Assembly: GCF_007097145.1 (NCBI RefSeq)
Contig: NZ_VJVZ01000003.1
Location: forward strand, 62,001-126,000
DNA from: Flavobacterium zepuense
Lineage (GTDB): Bacteria > Bacteroidota > Bacteroidia > Flavobacteriales > Flavobacteriaceae
Direction of reading: 5' to 3'
DNA: 64,000 bases
Part shown: piece after piece, positions 44,398 through 52,029 of the stretch
How positions within the stretch are numbered: the first letter of the stretch is position 1
Layout: the number at the start of each line of letters is the position of its first letter
Position numbers and translations under genes: made by a program
The notes under the pieces: generated by a model
Told to the model about the DNA's origin: nothing
What the model saw: the letters and a program-made list of their open reading frames with translations, nothing else
Databases searched by the model: none

Positions 44398-45677
44398 TAG
44401 TTTTTTGGTTTAGGCGCGACCTTAGGATAGATGATAATACCGGCCTGAGCGCAGCGATAGCATTGGGGGAAAAAGTATTGCCTATCTTTATTTTTGATAA
44501 GAACATATTAGATGAATTACCCAAAGACGATGCACGTGTCACGTTTATTTCGGCATTGTTGGATGACATTAATGCCGAGTTTAAAAAACATAACCGCAAG
44601 CTTGCAGTTTTTCATGATTATCCGGAAGCAGTGTTAAAAAAACTCCTTAAAGAACATGAGATTACCGCCGTATATACTAACCATGATTATGAGCCTTACG
44701 CCCGTAAAAGGGATGGCGAAATAAATAATATGCTTGCAGAGAACGATGTTGCCTTTAAAACTTTTAAGGACCAGGTTATTTTTGAAAAAGACGAGGTGAT
44801 GAAAGGCGATGAAACTCCATATGTGGTTTATACACCCTACAGCAATCGCTGGCGCGAACTCTTTAAAAACAAATTCGTTAACCAACACCACCCCGCTATT
44901 AAAGCTGAGGATTTTGCCACGCACTCTTACCCTTACATGGGTTTAAAAGACATTGGCTTTACTGAATCGGATATCAAACCGGAACCTTACGACGTATCTA
45001 AACCATTGATTGATAATTATGAGGGTACCCGTAACTTTCCTGCTACCGATGGTACATCGCACCTTAGCGCTTACCTGCGTTTTGGAGCAGTAAGTATCAG
45101 GGCCATCGCGAATAAGGCTTCTCAAAGTAAAAATGAAACCTTTTTAAAGGAACTTATATGGCGTGAGTTCTTTATGCAGATACTTTGGCACTATCCCCAT
45201 ACGGTTACAAAGGCATTCCGCCCCAAATATGATGATATAAAATGGCGCTATAACGAAAAGGATTTTAAAGCCTGGTGCGAAGGCAAAACCGGTTACCCTA
45301 TGGTTGATGCCGGTATGCGACAACTAAATGCTACAGGTGCTATGCATAATCGCGTACGCATGGTAGTGGCCAGCTTTTTATGCAAGCATTTGCTATTAGA
45401 CTGGCGCAAAGGCGAAGCTTATTTTGCCGAGAAATTGTTAGATTATGAGCAATCCAGCAACATAGGCAACTGGCAATGGGCCGCAGGAAGTGGTGTAGAT
45501 GCCGCCCCCTACTTTAGGGTATTTAACCCGACAGAACAGGTTAAAAAATTTGATAAAGACCTGAAATATATACGCAAATGGGTGCCCGAATTTGAAGCCC
45601 TTGACTATAAGCCAATTGTAGACCATAAGGAAGCCCGCGAAAGAGCATTAAAGGTTTATAAGGAAGGACTTGTTTAA
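44394..45677 (+). CDS. phrB: Deoxyribodipyrimidine photolyase
   Basis: FAD enzyme (427 residues) of the cryptochrome/photolyase family that splits cyclobutane pyrimidine dimers using blue light. The N-terminal alpha/beta antenna domain begins IVFWFRRDLRIDDNTGL; the FAD domain carries ELIWREFFMQILWHYP, YPMVDAGMRQLNATGAMHNRVRMVVASFLCKHLLLDWRKGEAYF and NIGNWQWAAGSGVDAAPYFRVFNP, including the Trp and Asn-rich flavin-binding segments of class I enzymes. Somewhat shorter than the 470-residue E. coli protein. The substrate, CPD rather than (6-4), is inferred. Confidence 0.93.
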   Translation: MIVFWFRRDLRIDDNTGLSAAIALGEKVLPIFIFDKNILDELPKDDARVTFISALLDDINAEFKKHNRKLAVFHDYPEAVLKKLLKEHEITAVYTNHDYEPYARKRDGEINNMLAENDVAFKTFKDQVIFEKDEVMKGDETPYVVYTPYSNRWRELFKNKFVNQHHPAIKAEDFATHSYPYMGLKDIGFTESDIKPEPYDVSKPLIDNYEGTRNFPATDGTSHLSAYLRFGAVSIRAIANKASQSKNETFLKELIWREFFMQILWHYPHTVTKAFRPKYDDIKWRYNEKDFKAWCEGKTGYPMVDAGMRQLNATGAMHNRVRMVVASFLCKHLLLDWRKGEAYFAEKLLDYEQSSNIGNWQWAAGSGVDAAPYFRVFNPTEQVKKFDKDLKYIRKWVPEFEALDYKPIVDHKEARERALKVYKEGLV

Positions 45678-45774
45678 TTTTAGTTTCAGGTTTCAGGTTT
45701 GAAGTTGCCAATTAGTACGATTATGACATATGAGAGTAGCTCAACCTGAAACTTTAAACATGAAAAACATGAAA
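45678..45774. repeat. Intergenic word-repeat palindrome between convergent genes
   Basis: TTTCAGGTTTCAGGTTTGAAGTT on the left and CAACCTGAAACTTTAAAC plus ACATGAAAC on the right pair imperfectly. It fills the whole gap between photolyase and the HAD gene and could be a two-way terminator. Closely related to 46438-46505. Confidence 0.6.
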
Positions 45775-46434
45775 CTATTGTTTTATATCCCTGATTTTCT
45801 CATAACTCAACTGGCTGAAATCGGTTATAATCGTGTCAGCCAAAGAAGTGTCTTGTAACGAAAGTTCATCATTTTTATAGCCAATACAATACACACCGGC
45901 AGCTTTAGCGGCTTTAATACCGTTGGTACTGTCTTCTATAACAATACATTCATCGGCTGTAAAGCCCGATTTTGCTACGGCTTCAAGAAAAATAGCGGGA
46001 TGTGGTTTAGAAAATTCAAAGTCCTGGCCGCTTATCTTATGACTAAAATAAGGATTAAGCCCAAAACGGTTAAATACGCGTTCTATCTTCACTTTAGATG
46101 ATGATGATGCCAGCAGGATAACCACACCATTAGCATGTAAATCCATTATCAGGTTTTCAACGCCCGGCATTAATTCAAGCGTTTCATCGGCATCAAAAGC
46201 ATCACAATAATACCCTAAACCCTGCTCTACAAGCACATCGCTATCGGTATCAATACTGTAAATATCTTTTATTTTCTGAATAATATTTTTATCGGAATTG
46301 CCTATAAATGTAGAATATACATCGTCCGTAACATTTATATTAAGCGATTCATAAAATTTTTTATTGGCTCTGTGACTAAGAGGCTCGGTGTCAACCACTA
46401 CTCCATCCATATCAAAAATTACGGCTCTTATCAT
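45775..46434 (-). CDS. HAD superfamily hydrolase (paralogue A)
   Basis: 219 residues, beta-phosphoglucomutase / phosphatase-like HAD subfamily with a helical cap after motif I. Catalytic D8 and D10 in VIFDMDGVVVDTEP; motif II LLASSSSKVKIERV; motif III Lys in FEFSKPHPAIFLEA; motif IV CIVIEDSTNGIKAAKAAG. The tandem neighbour is about half identical, so this is a local duplication. The substrate is unknown; sugar phosphates are common for this group. Confidence 0.9.
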   Translation of the reverse strand: MIRAVIFDMDGVVVDTEPLSHRANKKFYESLNINVTDDVYSTFIGNSDKNIIQKIKDIYSIDTDSDVLVEQGLGYYCDAFDADETLELMPGVENLIMDLHANGVVILLASSSSKVKIERVFNRFGLNPYFSHKISGQDFEFSKPHPAIFLEAVAKSGFTADECIVIEDSTNGIKAAKAAGVYCIGYKNDELSLQDTSLADTIITDFSQLSYEKIRDIKQ

Positions 46435-46437
46435 TTT

Positions 46438-46505
46438 TATAGTTTCGGGTTCCAGGTTTCAGGTTTCAGGTTCGCTACGGCAAACTTGAAACTTTAAACC
46501 TGAAA
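46438..46505. repeat. Intergenic word-repeat palindrome
   Basis: TTCCAGGTTTCAGGTTTCAGGTT and AACTTGAAACTTTAAACCTGAAAC form an imperfect hairpin in the gap between the two HAD genes, at the 3' end of paralogue B. Confidence 0.6.
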
Positions 46506-47162
46506 CTAATTAATAGAATGTATTATATCTGTGTTAAGTTCACTAAAATTTGTTATAATCTTTTGAGCAATAGAGAGTTCCTGCTGTTTGCTGTTTTCGC
46601 TTACATAGGCAACGCAGTAAATACCCGCAGCATTTGCAGCTTTAATTCCGTTTGTACTATCCTCTATAACAATACATTGCGCTACAGGGTTGCCGGAAAG
46701 TTCGGCAGCTTTTAAAAAGATGGCCGGGTGCGGTTTAGATTGCGGAAAGTCTTCCCCACTAACAATATGCGCAAAATACTGGTGCAAATTAAAGCGTTTA
46801 AACACCCTGCCTATGGTTTCATTACTAGCCGAAGATGCCAACACTAATTGTAAACCATTGCTATGTAGGTTTTTAATAAGATCCAATACACCGGGCAGCA
46901 GCTCCAAATCTTCTTTTATATCAAAAGCATCATTAAAAAAGTCGCGCTTGCTGCGCACAAGGGCTTCTATTTCTTCCTGTAAATTAAAATGGTCTTTAAT
47001 TTTTTGGTAGGTGTTTTTTGTAGAAAACCCCGTAAATGTATGGTACATTTCATCAGGGATATCTATATTAAGATGCTTAAAGTGCTGGTGGTAGGCAAAG
47101 TAGTGTACGGGTTCTGTATCTACAATAACGCCGTCCATATCAAAAATAACTGTATTAACCAT
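46506..47162 (-). CDS. HAD superfamily hydrolase (paralogue B)
   Basis: 218 residues from ATG 47162 (MVNTVIFDMDGVIVDTEP); an in-frame ATG at 47189 is less likely because a minus-strand -7 box TATTTTTG lies at 47179-47186 between the two. Catalytic D8 and D10; cap domain; motif II LVLASSASNETIGRV; motif III QSKPHPAIFLKA; motif IV CIVIEDSTNGIKAANAAG. Tandem paralogue of the next gene downstream. Both were probably once one gene. Confidence 0.9.
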   Translation of the reverse strand: MVNTVIFDMDGVIVDTEPVHYFAYHQHFKHLNIDIPDEMYHTFTGFSTKNTYQKIKDHFNLQEEIEALVRSKRDFFNDAFDIKEDLELLPGVLDLIKNLHSNGLQLVLASSASNETIGRVFKRFNLHQYFAHIVSGEDFPQSKPHPAIFLKAAELSGNPVAQCIVIEDSTNGIKAANAAGIYCVAYVSENSKQQELSIAQKIITNFSELNTDIIHSIN

Positions 47163-47178
47163 AGTTGTGTTTAAACCC

Positions 47179-47186
47179 CAAAAATA
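47179..47186 (-). promoter_or_regulatory. -7 box of HAD paralogue B
   Basis: TATTTTTG on the minus strand, 16 bases before the ATG at 47162. Confidence 0.45.
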
Positions 47187-47334
47187 CAACTTAGCGCCAA
47201 AACTAAAAACTAAATAGAATAAGATATTCTAAAATTACGCTGAAAGCCCCGCAAATGCTAAGATCTAAATAAAATGTGGACACAATTAAACCTTTTAGCC
47301 TAACTTTAGTCTTACTTAAAAATGGTTTTTAACT

Positions 47335-47877
47335 TTGGACGACGAAAAGCAATTTATTGCAGCCCTGCTTAACCCTAAAACGCAAAATGAAGCGTTTAGG
47401 CAGCTTGTAGCGCGCTACAGCCGCCCTTTGTACAGCCATATACGTAACATTGTGCTTAACCATGATGACGCTGATGATGTTCTGCAAAACACTCTTATTA
47501 AAGTGTTTAGCAACCTGAAGAACTTTAAGGGGGAGAGTAAACTCTTTTCGTGGATATACCGCATAGCAACCAATGAGTCGCTTACGCTAATAAGCCAGCG
47601 GGCTAAAAAAGGCGGTATCACCAACGAAGAAGTAAACGAGAAGGCCGTGCAAAACCTGGTTGCCGACGAATATTTTGAAGGTGATGCCCTGCAACTTAAA
47701 CTGCAACAGGCAGTTGCATCATTGCCTGAAAAGCAACAGTTGGTTTTTAAAATGCATTATTTTGAAGAATTGAAATATGAAGATATATCTGAGATAGTGG
47801 GTACATCTGTTGGGGCGCTAAAGGCCTCTTACCACCATGCCGTTAAAAAAATTGAAGATTACATAAATACCCATTAA
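47335..47877 (+). CDS. ECF-type RNA polymerase sigma factor
   Basis: A 180-residue sigma-70 family factor with region 2 (RQLVARYSRPLYSHIRNIVLNHDDADDVLQNTLIKVFSNLKNF, LFSWIYRIATNESL) and region 4 (LPEKQQLVFKMHYFEELKYEDISEIVGTSVGALKASYHHAVKKI). No ATG fits: the frame is closed by a stop at 47317, and the first usable start is TTG at 47335, giving MDDEKQFIAALL. It heads a cluster with an anti-sigma-like membrane protein and a periplasmic sensor, so it probably responds to envelope stress and likely controls its own operon. Confidence 0.92.
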   Translation: MDDEKQFIAALLNPKTQNEAFRQLVARYSRPLYSHIRNIVLNHDDADDVLQNTLIKVFSNLKNFKGESKLFSWIYRIATNESLTLISQRAKKGGITNEEVNEKAVQNLVADEYFEGDALQLKLQQAVASLPEKQQLVFKMHYFEELKYEDISEIVGTSVGALKASYHHAVKKIEDYINTH

Positions 47878-47907
47878 ACCTTTTGCAACAAATTAAGTCT
47901 AACCGCT

Positions 47908-48318
47908 ATGAACAATTTTAAATTAAACGAAGAACACAAGATAAAGTCAGGGCTTACGTCGCCTCAAGATGTTTATTTTGAGAACTTTACCGAAAGACTG
48001 ATGCAGCAATTGCCTGCACCGGAAATTAAAGTTGTACCGCTTTACAGGCGAAAACCAGTGTGGTTCTCGGCAGCAGCGGGCTTTGTTGTAATGCTTACCG
48101 GAGGCTATTTTTTACTGAATAACAGCCCCCAGGCTACAACCCAGCCTGATACCGCAGCTATAGAGAATTACCTGGTATACCAAACCAACGTAACATCGTA
48201 TGATATGATAGACCACCTTGATTCACAGGATATTAAAGAGCTGGAAGCGTCTATTGTACTTAATGACGATGCTATTAAAGATTACTTATCTGATGAAGAT
48301 GTTTACTTATATGAATAA
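47908..48318 (+). CDS. Anti-sigma-like single-pass membrane protein
   Basis: 136 residues, with a cytoplasmic N-terminal half (LTSPQDVYFENFTERLMQQLPAP, the usual flavobacterial anti-sigma opening), one transmembrane helix (VWFSAAAGFVVMLTGGYFLL, about 52-71) and a short acidic periplasmic tail (NDDAIKDYLSDEDVYLYE). It lies 30 bases after the ECF sigma gene and 4 bases before the sensor gene. By position it should bind and hold the sigma factor at the membrane. No zinc motif is seen. Confidence 0.8.
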   Translation: MNNFKLNEEHKIKSGLTSPQDVYFENFTERLMQQLPAPEIKVVPLYRRKPVWFSAAAGFVVMLTGGYFLLNNSPQATTQPDTAAIENYLVYQTNVTSYDMIDHLDSQDIKELEASIVLNDDAIKDYLSDEDVYLYE

Positions 48319-48322
48319 CACT

Positions 48323-48769
48323 ATGAAAATAAAGGTTTTACTCCCAATCTTATTACTTTTTACTTTAAGTGGTTTTAGCCAAAATCATGACGAGAAAAAG
48401 GAACAAATTAAGGCGCTAAAGGTCTCATTCTTAACGACTGAACTTAGCCTAACCACCTCAGAATCAGAGAAATTCTGGCCGGTATATAATGCTTATGAAG
48501 ACAAGGTGTATGTTATAAGGCACGATAAAATGCGACCTATTTTTAAGAAGTTAGGCGACGGCGCCCTTGATAAAATGACCGACAAAGAAGCCCAGCCCCA
48601 TCTTGACAAACTACAAGCAGCTGATAAAGACTTGTTTGTACTCAGGGAGAAATTGATAGCCGACCTAAGGCCCATCATTGGGGCGAAAAAAATACTGAAG
48701 CTTAAATGGGCCGAAGAAGATTTTAAACGCAAGTTGCTGGATAAATTTAAAGACAACAAAAAAGATTAA
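48323..48769 (+). CDS. Periplasmic sensor of the ECF sigma cluster (Spy/CpxP-like)
   Basis: 148 residues from ATG 48323 with a Sec signal (MKIKVLLPILLLFTLSGFSQ), then a helical, charged protein (KEQIKALKVSFLTTELSLTTSESEKFWPVYNAYEDKV), as in Spy/CpxP-like proteins; Flavobacteriia genomes commonly annotate such genes as sensor of ECF-type sigma factor. It starts 4 bases after the anti-sigma stop; the ATG at 48311 that overlaps it is an alternative start. It probably binds misfolded proteins or feeds the stress signal to the anti-sigma protein, and is followed by a terminator. Confidence 0.82.
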   Translation: MKIKVLLPILLLFTLSGFSQNHDEKKEQIKALKVSFLTTELSLTTSESEKFWPVYNAYEDKVYVIRHDKMRPIFKKLGDGALDKMTDKEAQPHLDKLQAADKDLFVLREKLIADLRPIIGAKKILKLKWAEEDFKRKLLDKFKDNKKD

Positions 48770-48775
48770 TACCCA

Positions 48776-48807
48776 TGAAAAGGAAGCTGCAATGCTTCCT
48801 TTTTTTG
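48776..48807 (+). terminator. Intrinsic terminator of the sigma cluster
   Basis: AAAAGGAAGC / GCTTCCTTTT hairpin with loop TGCAAT and a run of T, right after the sensor gene. Confidence 0.88.
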
Positions 48808-49110
48808 CCTAAAAACGGCTTGATATTTCACTTTTGGATTTTGAGTTGCCAAAAATGATGCGTTTTTTAGCTCATTTAATAAAGATTAAACTTACAAAAG
48901 GCTTAATATTTCACTTTTGGATTCTGAGTTAGCTAAAAGTGTTTCGAGTTTGGGGTTTTGAGTTGCGAGTTCTTACTGATCACATAAAAATTTGAAATTT
49001 AGAATTTAAATGGGGGTTACTTTTGACTTTATGACTTTCGATTTTATGACTATTAAAGCTTTTTAAATACCTTTGTATAACCACCCTCCCTCCCTTACAA
49101 TCACTAAAAA
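48808..49110. other. 300-base gap with imperfect direct repeats
   Basis: Two copies of an AT-rich word (GGCTTGATATTTCACTTTTG at 48817 and GGCTTAATATTTCACTTTTG at 48900, each running about 39 bases) lie 83 bases apart. Then comes TTTGGGGTTTTGAGTTGCGAG, similar to the spacer at 4922. No ORF is supported. A TACCTTTG at 49068-49075, on the plus strand, is a likely -7 box for the DUF763 gene. Confidence 0.6.
49068..49075 (+). promoter_or_regulatory. -7 box of DUF763 gene
   Basis: TACCTTTG, exact TAnnTTTG match, 35 bases before the ATG at 49111. Confidence 0.55.
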
Positions 49111-50328
49111 ATGAAACGATCCGGTTCTGCTGATTTGCCGCTTCACGGCGGGCATGTGCCTGCATGGCTTTCTGAAAGGATGGCTAAGCTGGGCCTCGCC
49201 ATTGTGGAGACCATTGCAATGGAATTCTCTACCGCCGAGGTGATCGCTAAACTGGCCAACCCGTTCTGGTTTCAGAGCTTTGGCGCGGTAATGGGTATGG
49301 ACTGGCATTCGTCCGGCATTACCACATCGGTACTTGGGGCACTAAAGCGGTCGGTTAACCCGCATGCTAAAGAGTTGGGCATTTACATTTGTGGCGGCAA
49401 GGGCAAGCACTCCATGAAAACGCCTGAGGAGCTTATTGCCGTGGGCAACCGCACCGGGCTTAACGGTGTTGAGCTGGCAGGATTGAGCCGCCTTACCGCA
49501 AAGGTAGACAACACCGCCATACAGGACGGTTTCCAACTCTATCAACATAACTTTATCGTTAACACCCAAGGCGACTGGTGCGTTATACAGCAGGGCATGA
49601 ACAACTATACCAGCATTGCCCGCAGGTACCATTGGCACAGCCAGGACCTAAAGTCGTTTATTAACGAGCCACACACCTTTATTTATGGCGAAAACCAAGG
49701 CAAAATACTTAACCTTACCGATGGCAGCGCTGCCGGTACGCGCGAAAAATCGTTGCTTATTGTTAACGAGCACCCTGATAAGATAATCAAGGAAATGAAC
49801 CACCTTATACTGCCTAATCACCATGATGTAAGGATGAAAGATGTAAACATGAAAAGGCTGGGCGCTATGCTATGGATGGCACATGAAAACAAGCCCGAAG
49901 ATTTTGAAGGCCTGCTGATGCTAAAAGGCATGGGTCCGCGCACGGTACAATCGTTAGCGCTGGTAAGTGAGGTAATTTACGGCACCCCTACCCGATTTGA
50001 TGATCCTGCCCGTTTCTCGTTCGCGCATGGCGGTAAAGACGGGCACCCGTTTCCGGTACCTGTAAATGTGTTTGATGAAACTATAAATACGCTGCAAAGC
50101 GCCATACAGCGGGCCAAGATTGGCAACAGCGATAAGATGCATGCCATACAAAAGCTATCGGAAATTTCGCGAAATGCCGAAAAAGATTTTACACCCAACA
50201 CCAACTTTGATGCCCTTATACAAAAAGAGCGCGACGAGTCGTATAAATACGGCGGCCGCACTGTTTTTGGCAAGGCGCAACCGCCCAAAAAGAAGGGCGG
50301 CGACAGCAATCAGTTAGAGCTTTTTTAG
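49111..50328 (+). CDS. DUF763 protein with helix-hairpin-helix
   Basis: 405 residues with the DUF763 opening RSGSADLPLHGGHVPAWLSERMAKLG, then STAEVIAKLANPFWFQSFGAVMGMDWHSSGITTSVLGALK and GGKGKHSMKTPEEL, and a Trp/Gln-rich core (GDWCVIQQGMN). Around residues 272-290, LMLKGMGPRTVQSLALVSEVIYG resembles a helix-hairpin-helix, a non-specific DNA-binding motif, followed by FDDPARFSFAHGGKDGHPFPVP. DUF763 is found in archaea and scattered bacteria with no known function. The 3' end overlaps the convergent helicase gene by 15 bases. The helix-hairpin-helix and the neighbours suggest a nucleic-acid role; this is inference. Confidence 0.88.
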   Translation: MKRSGSADLPLHGGHVPAWLSERMAKLGLAIVETIAMEFSTAEVIAKLANPFWFQSFGAVMGMDWHSSGITTSVLGALKRSVNPHAKELGIYICGGKGKHSMKTPEELIAVGNRTGLNGVELAGLSRLTAKVDNTAIQDGFQLYQHNFIVNTQGDWCVIQQGMNNYTSIARRYHWHSQDLKSFINEPHTFIYGENQGKILNLTDGSAAGTREKSLLIVNEHPDKIIKEMNHLILPNHHDVRMKDVNMKRLGAMLWMAHENKPEDFEGLLMLKGMGPRTVQSLALVSEVIYGTPTRFDDPARFSFAHGGKDGHPFPVPVNVFDETINTLQSAIQRAKIGNSDKMHAIQKLSEISRNAEKDFTPNTNFDALIQKERDESYKYGGRTVFGKAQPPKKKGGDSNQLELF

Positions 50329-51867
50329 TTCAAGCATTTCTGCCTCAGTATCAGCATCTTTATAACGCTGAAATATACGGCCTATAAATATACCAAGGCG
50401 GTTCTTATAGTCTTCTATAAGCCATTCACGGTAGTTTTTAGTAGTTTTAGAGAGCAGTTTGGCATATTGCTTAACGCGATACTCTACATCGGGGTCAAGC
50501 TCCTTAGCAAGCTTACGCGCCTCCGATATCGTTTCACTATTTTCAATACACATAAAAGCATGCTGGCGGATGGATTTGTCTATCACCGCCTTAGGCTTCT
50601 CCCTGTTATCGGCCGCAAGGCGAAACTCCTCCTCCACATCAAAAGTAACGTGCATGGTCTTGGCAAATTTTTCCCTAAGCTCATCAGGCATTATGTATAC
50701 GTGATAGCTTTCAATTTCCGCATCACTACGAATATTTTCCAGGAACAGCTCAGGGTTCTTAAAAATATACTGCCAGTCTATAGGGTCGCTCCAAAGGCCA
50801 AACCTTTGTGCATTGTTACCCAGGTCTATCACCGTAAAAATATCTTTATACGGCAGCTTGCGCGAGCCACGGCCTATCATCTGGAAATACAGCGTGAGCG
50901 ATCGTGTAGCCCTGTTTAATATAATTGTCTCAACAGTAGGCTCATCAAAACCGGTGGTAAGGATGGATACCGATGTTAGTATGGCATCGGGCGTTTTCTT
51001 AAACCAGGTAAGTATCTTTTTACGTTCGGCTTCAGGAGTGCGGTTATCAAGGTGCTTTATGGGCAGCCCGGCAGCCCTGAAGGTTTCATACACGTATAGC
51101 GATGTATTGATACCGTTATTAAAAATAAGGGTCTTTTTACCGCGGGAACGCGATAAATAAGCCTGCACCAGCAAATCCTGCATTGCAGAACGTGAATACA
51201 GCTCATCTGACGATGCTACGGTGTAATCGCCCGTAATGCCCAGTTTAAGCGATGTAAGCTCTACATCATAACCAAACATTACGGCCTTTGCTAAAAAGCC
51301 TTTGTTAATGAGCGAACTAATAGGCTCGCCTACAATAAGCTCATCGTACGTTTCATACATGGGCAACTCTATATTAGAGCTAAGCGGTGTAGCCGTAACC
51401 CCCAAAAATAAAGAGTTTTTAAAGTAAGTGAATAGCTTGCGGAAACTGTTGTAATGCGCCTCATCTACAATTACAAGGCCCACATAATCCATGTGGAATT
51501 TTTTATCCTTAAGGCGGTTGTTAAGCGTCTCAACCATTGCCACATAGCAATCAAAGTCATTGTCATACGGCAGCTCTTTTACGGCGCTGTCTATAACGGT
51601 ATTTTTTACGCCAAAGCCATTAAGCATTTGCGATGTTTGCTTGCTAAGTTCTATCCTATGGGTAAGCACAAGCACTTTGCGCCCATATTTTTCAATATAC
51701 CGACGGGCAATTTCAGAAAATATAACCGTTTTGCCGCCACCGGTGGGGAGTTGGTACAGCAAATGGTAGTTATCGGGCTTACCCTCAAACTTTTCAAATA
51801 TGGCGTCGATGTCTTCCTGCTGATAATTGTACAGCTCTTTTCTTTCCCCTTCTTCTTCGGCTTGCAT
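50314..51867 (-). CDS. DEAD/DEAH-box superfamily 2 helicase
   Basis: 517 residues. Motif I PTGGGKTVIFSEI near 43, motif Ia LVLTHRIELSKQ, motif II VDEAHYNSF, motif III GVTATPLSS, motif IV region TLIFNNGINTSLYVYE, motif V ILTTGFDEPTVETIILNRATRS and motif VI QMIGRGSRKLP. This order matches SSL2/RadD-like helicases (RadD is a repair helicase in E. coli). The C-terminal 150 residues are helical and of unknown role. No nuclease or methylase partner is nearby, so a restriction role is unlikely. A minus-strand TATTTTTG at 51887-51894 is a likely -7 box. Confidence 0.9.
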   Translation of the reverse strand: MQAEEEGERKELYNYQQEDIDAIFEKFEGKPDNYHLLYQLPTGGGKTVIFSEIARRYIEKYGRKVLVLTHRIELSKQTSQMLNGFGVKNTVIDSAVKELPYDNDFDCYVAMVETLNNRLKDKKFHMDYVGLVIVDEAHYNSFRKLFTYFKNSLFLGVTATPLSSNIELPMYETYDELIVGEPISSLINKGFLAKAVMFGYDVELTSLKLGITGDYTVASSDELYSRSAMQDLLVQAYLSRSRGKKTLIFNNGINTSLYVYETFRAAGLPIKHLDNRTPEAERKKILTWFKKTPDAILTSVSILTTGFDEPTVETIILNRATRSLTLYFQMIGRGSRKLPYKDIFTVIDLGNNAQRFGLWSDPIDWQYIFKNPELFLENIRSDAEIESYHVYIMPDELREKFAKTMHVTFDVEEEFRLAADNREKPKAVIDKSIRQHAFMCIENSETISEARKLAKELDPDVEYRVKQYAKLLSKTTKNYREWLIEDYKNRLGIFIGRIFQRYKDADTEAEMLELKKL

Positions 51868-51886
51868 ATAATTAGTTGATAAACCC

Positions 51887-51894
51887 CAAAAATA
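51887..51894 (-). promoter_or_regulatory. -7 box of SF2 helicase gene
   Basis: TATTTTTG on the minus strand, 19 bases before the ATG at 51867. Confidence 0.5.
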
Positions 51895-52000
51895 TAGATT
51901 TAGTTAGATTAAACTGTTTATAAAATCATAATTATTACGGGGGGCGCAAATTTATCGAAACATTAGTAAATACAAGCGTTTAAACTTATAGCATATTTGT

Positions 52001-52029
52001 TAAATTTGATGTATGAAGGAGGATTATTT
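52001..52029 (+). promoter_or_regulatory. -7 box and strong Shine-Dalgarno of endonuclease V
   Basis: TAAATTTG at 52001-52008 is a -7 box; AAGGAGG at 52016-52022 is a full Shine-Dalgarno 7 bases before the ATG at 52030, rare for this phylum and absent from the other starts I examined here. The SD lies inside a seven-codon frame (ATG 52013 to TGA 52036) that overlaps the gene start. Confidence 0.7.

Noticed and set aside
50314..51867. Restriction or phage-defence helicase
   Set aside because: No methyltransferase, nuclease or other defence partner lies beside it; motif order fits a RadD/SSL2-like repair helicase.
51997..52029. Longer N-terminus for endonuclease V from ATG 51997
   Set aside because: This ATG lies upstream of the -7 box, and the ATG at 52030 has a full Shine-Dalgarno and gives the family N-terminus.
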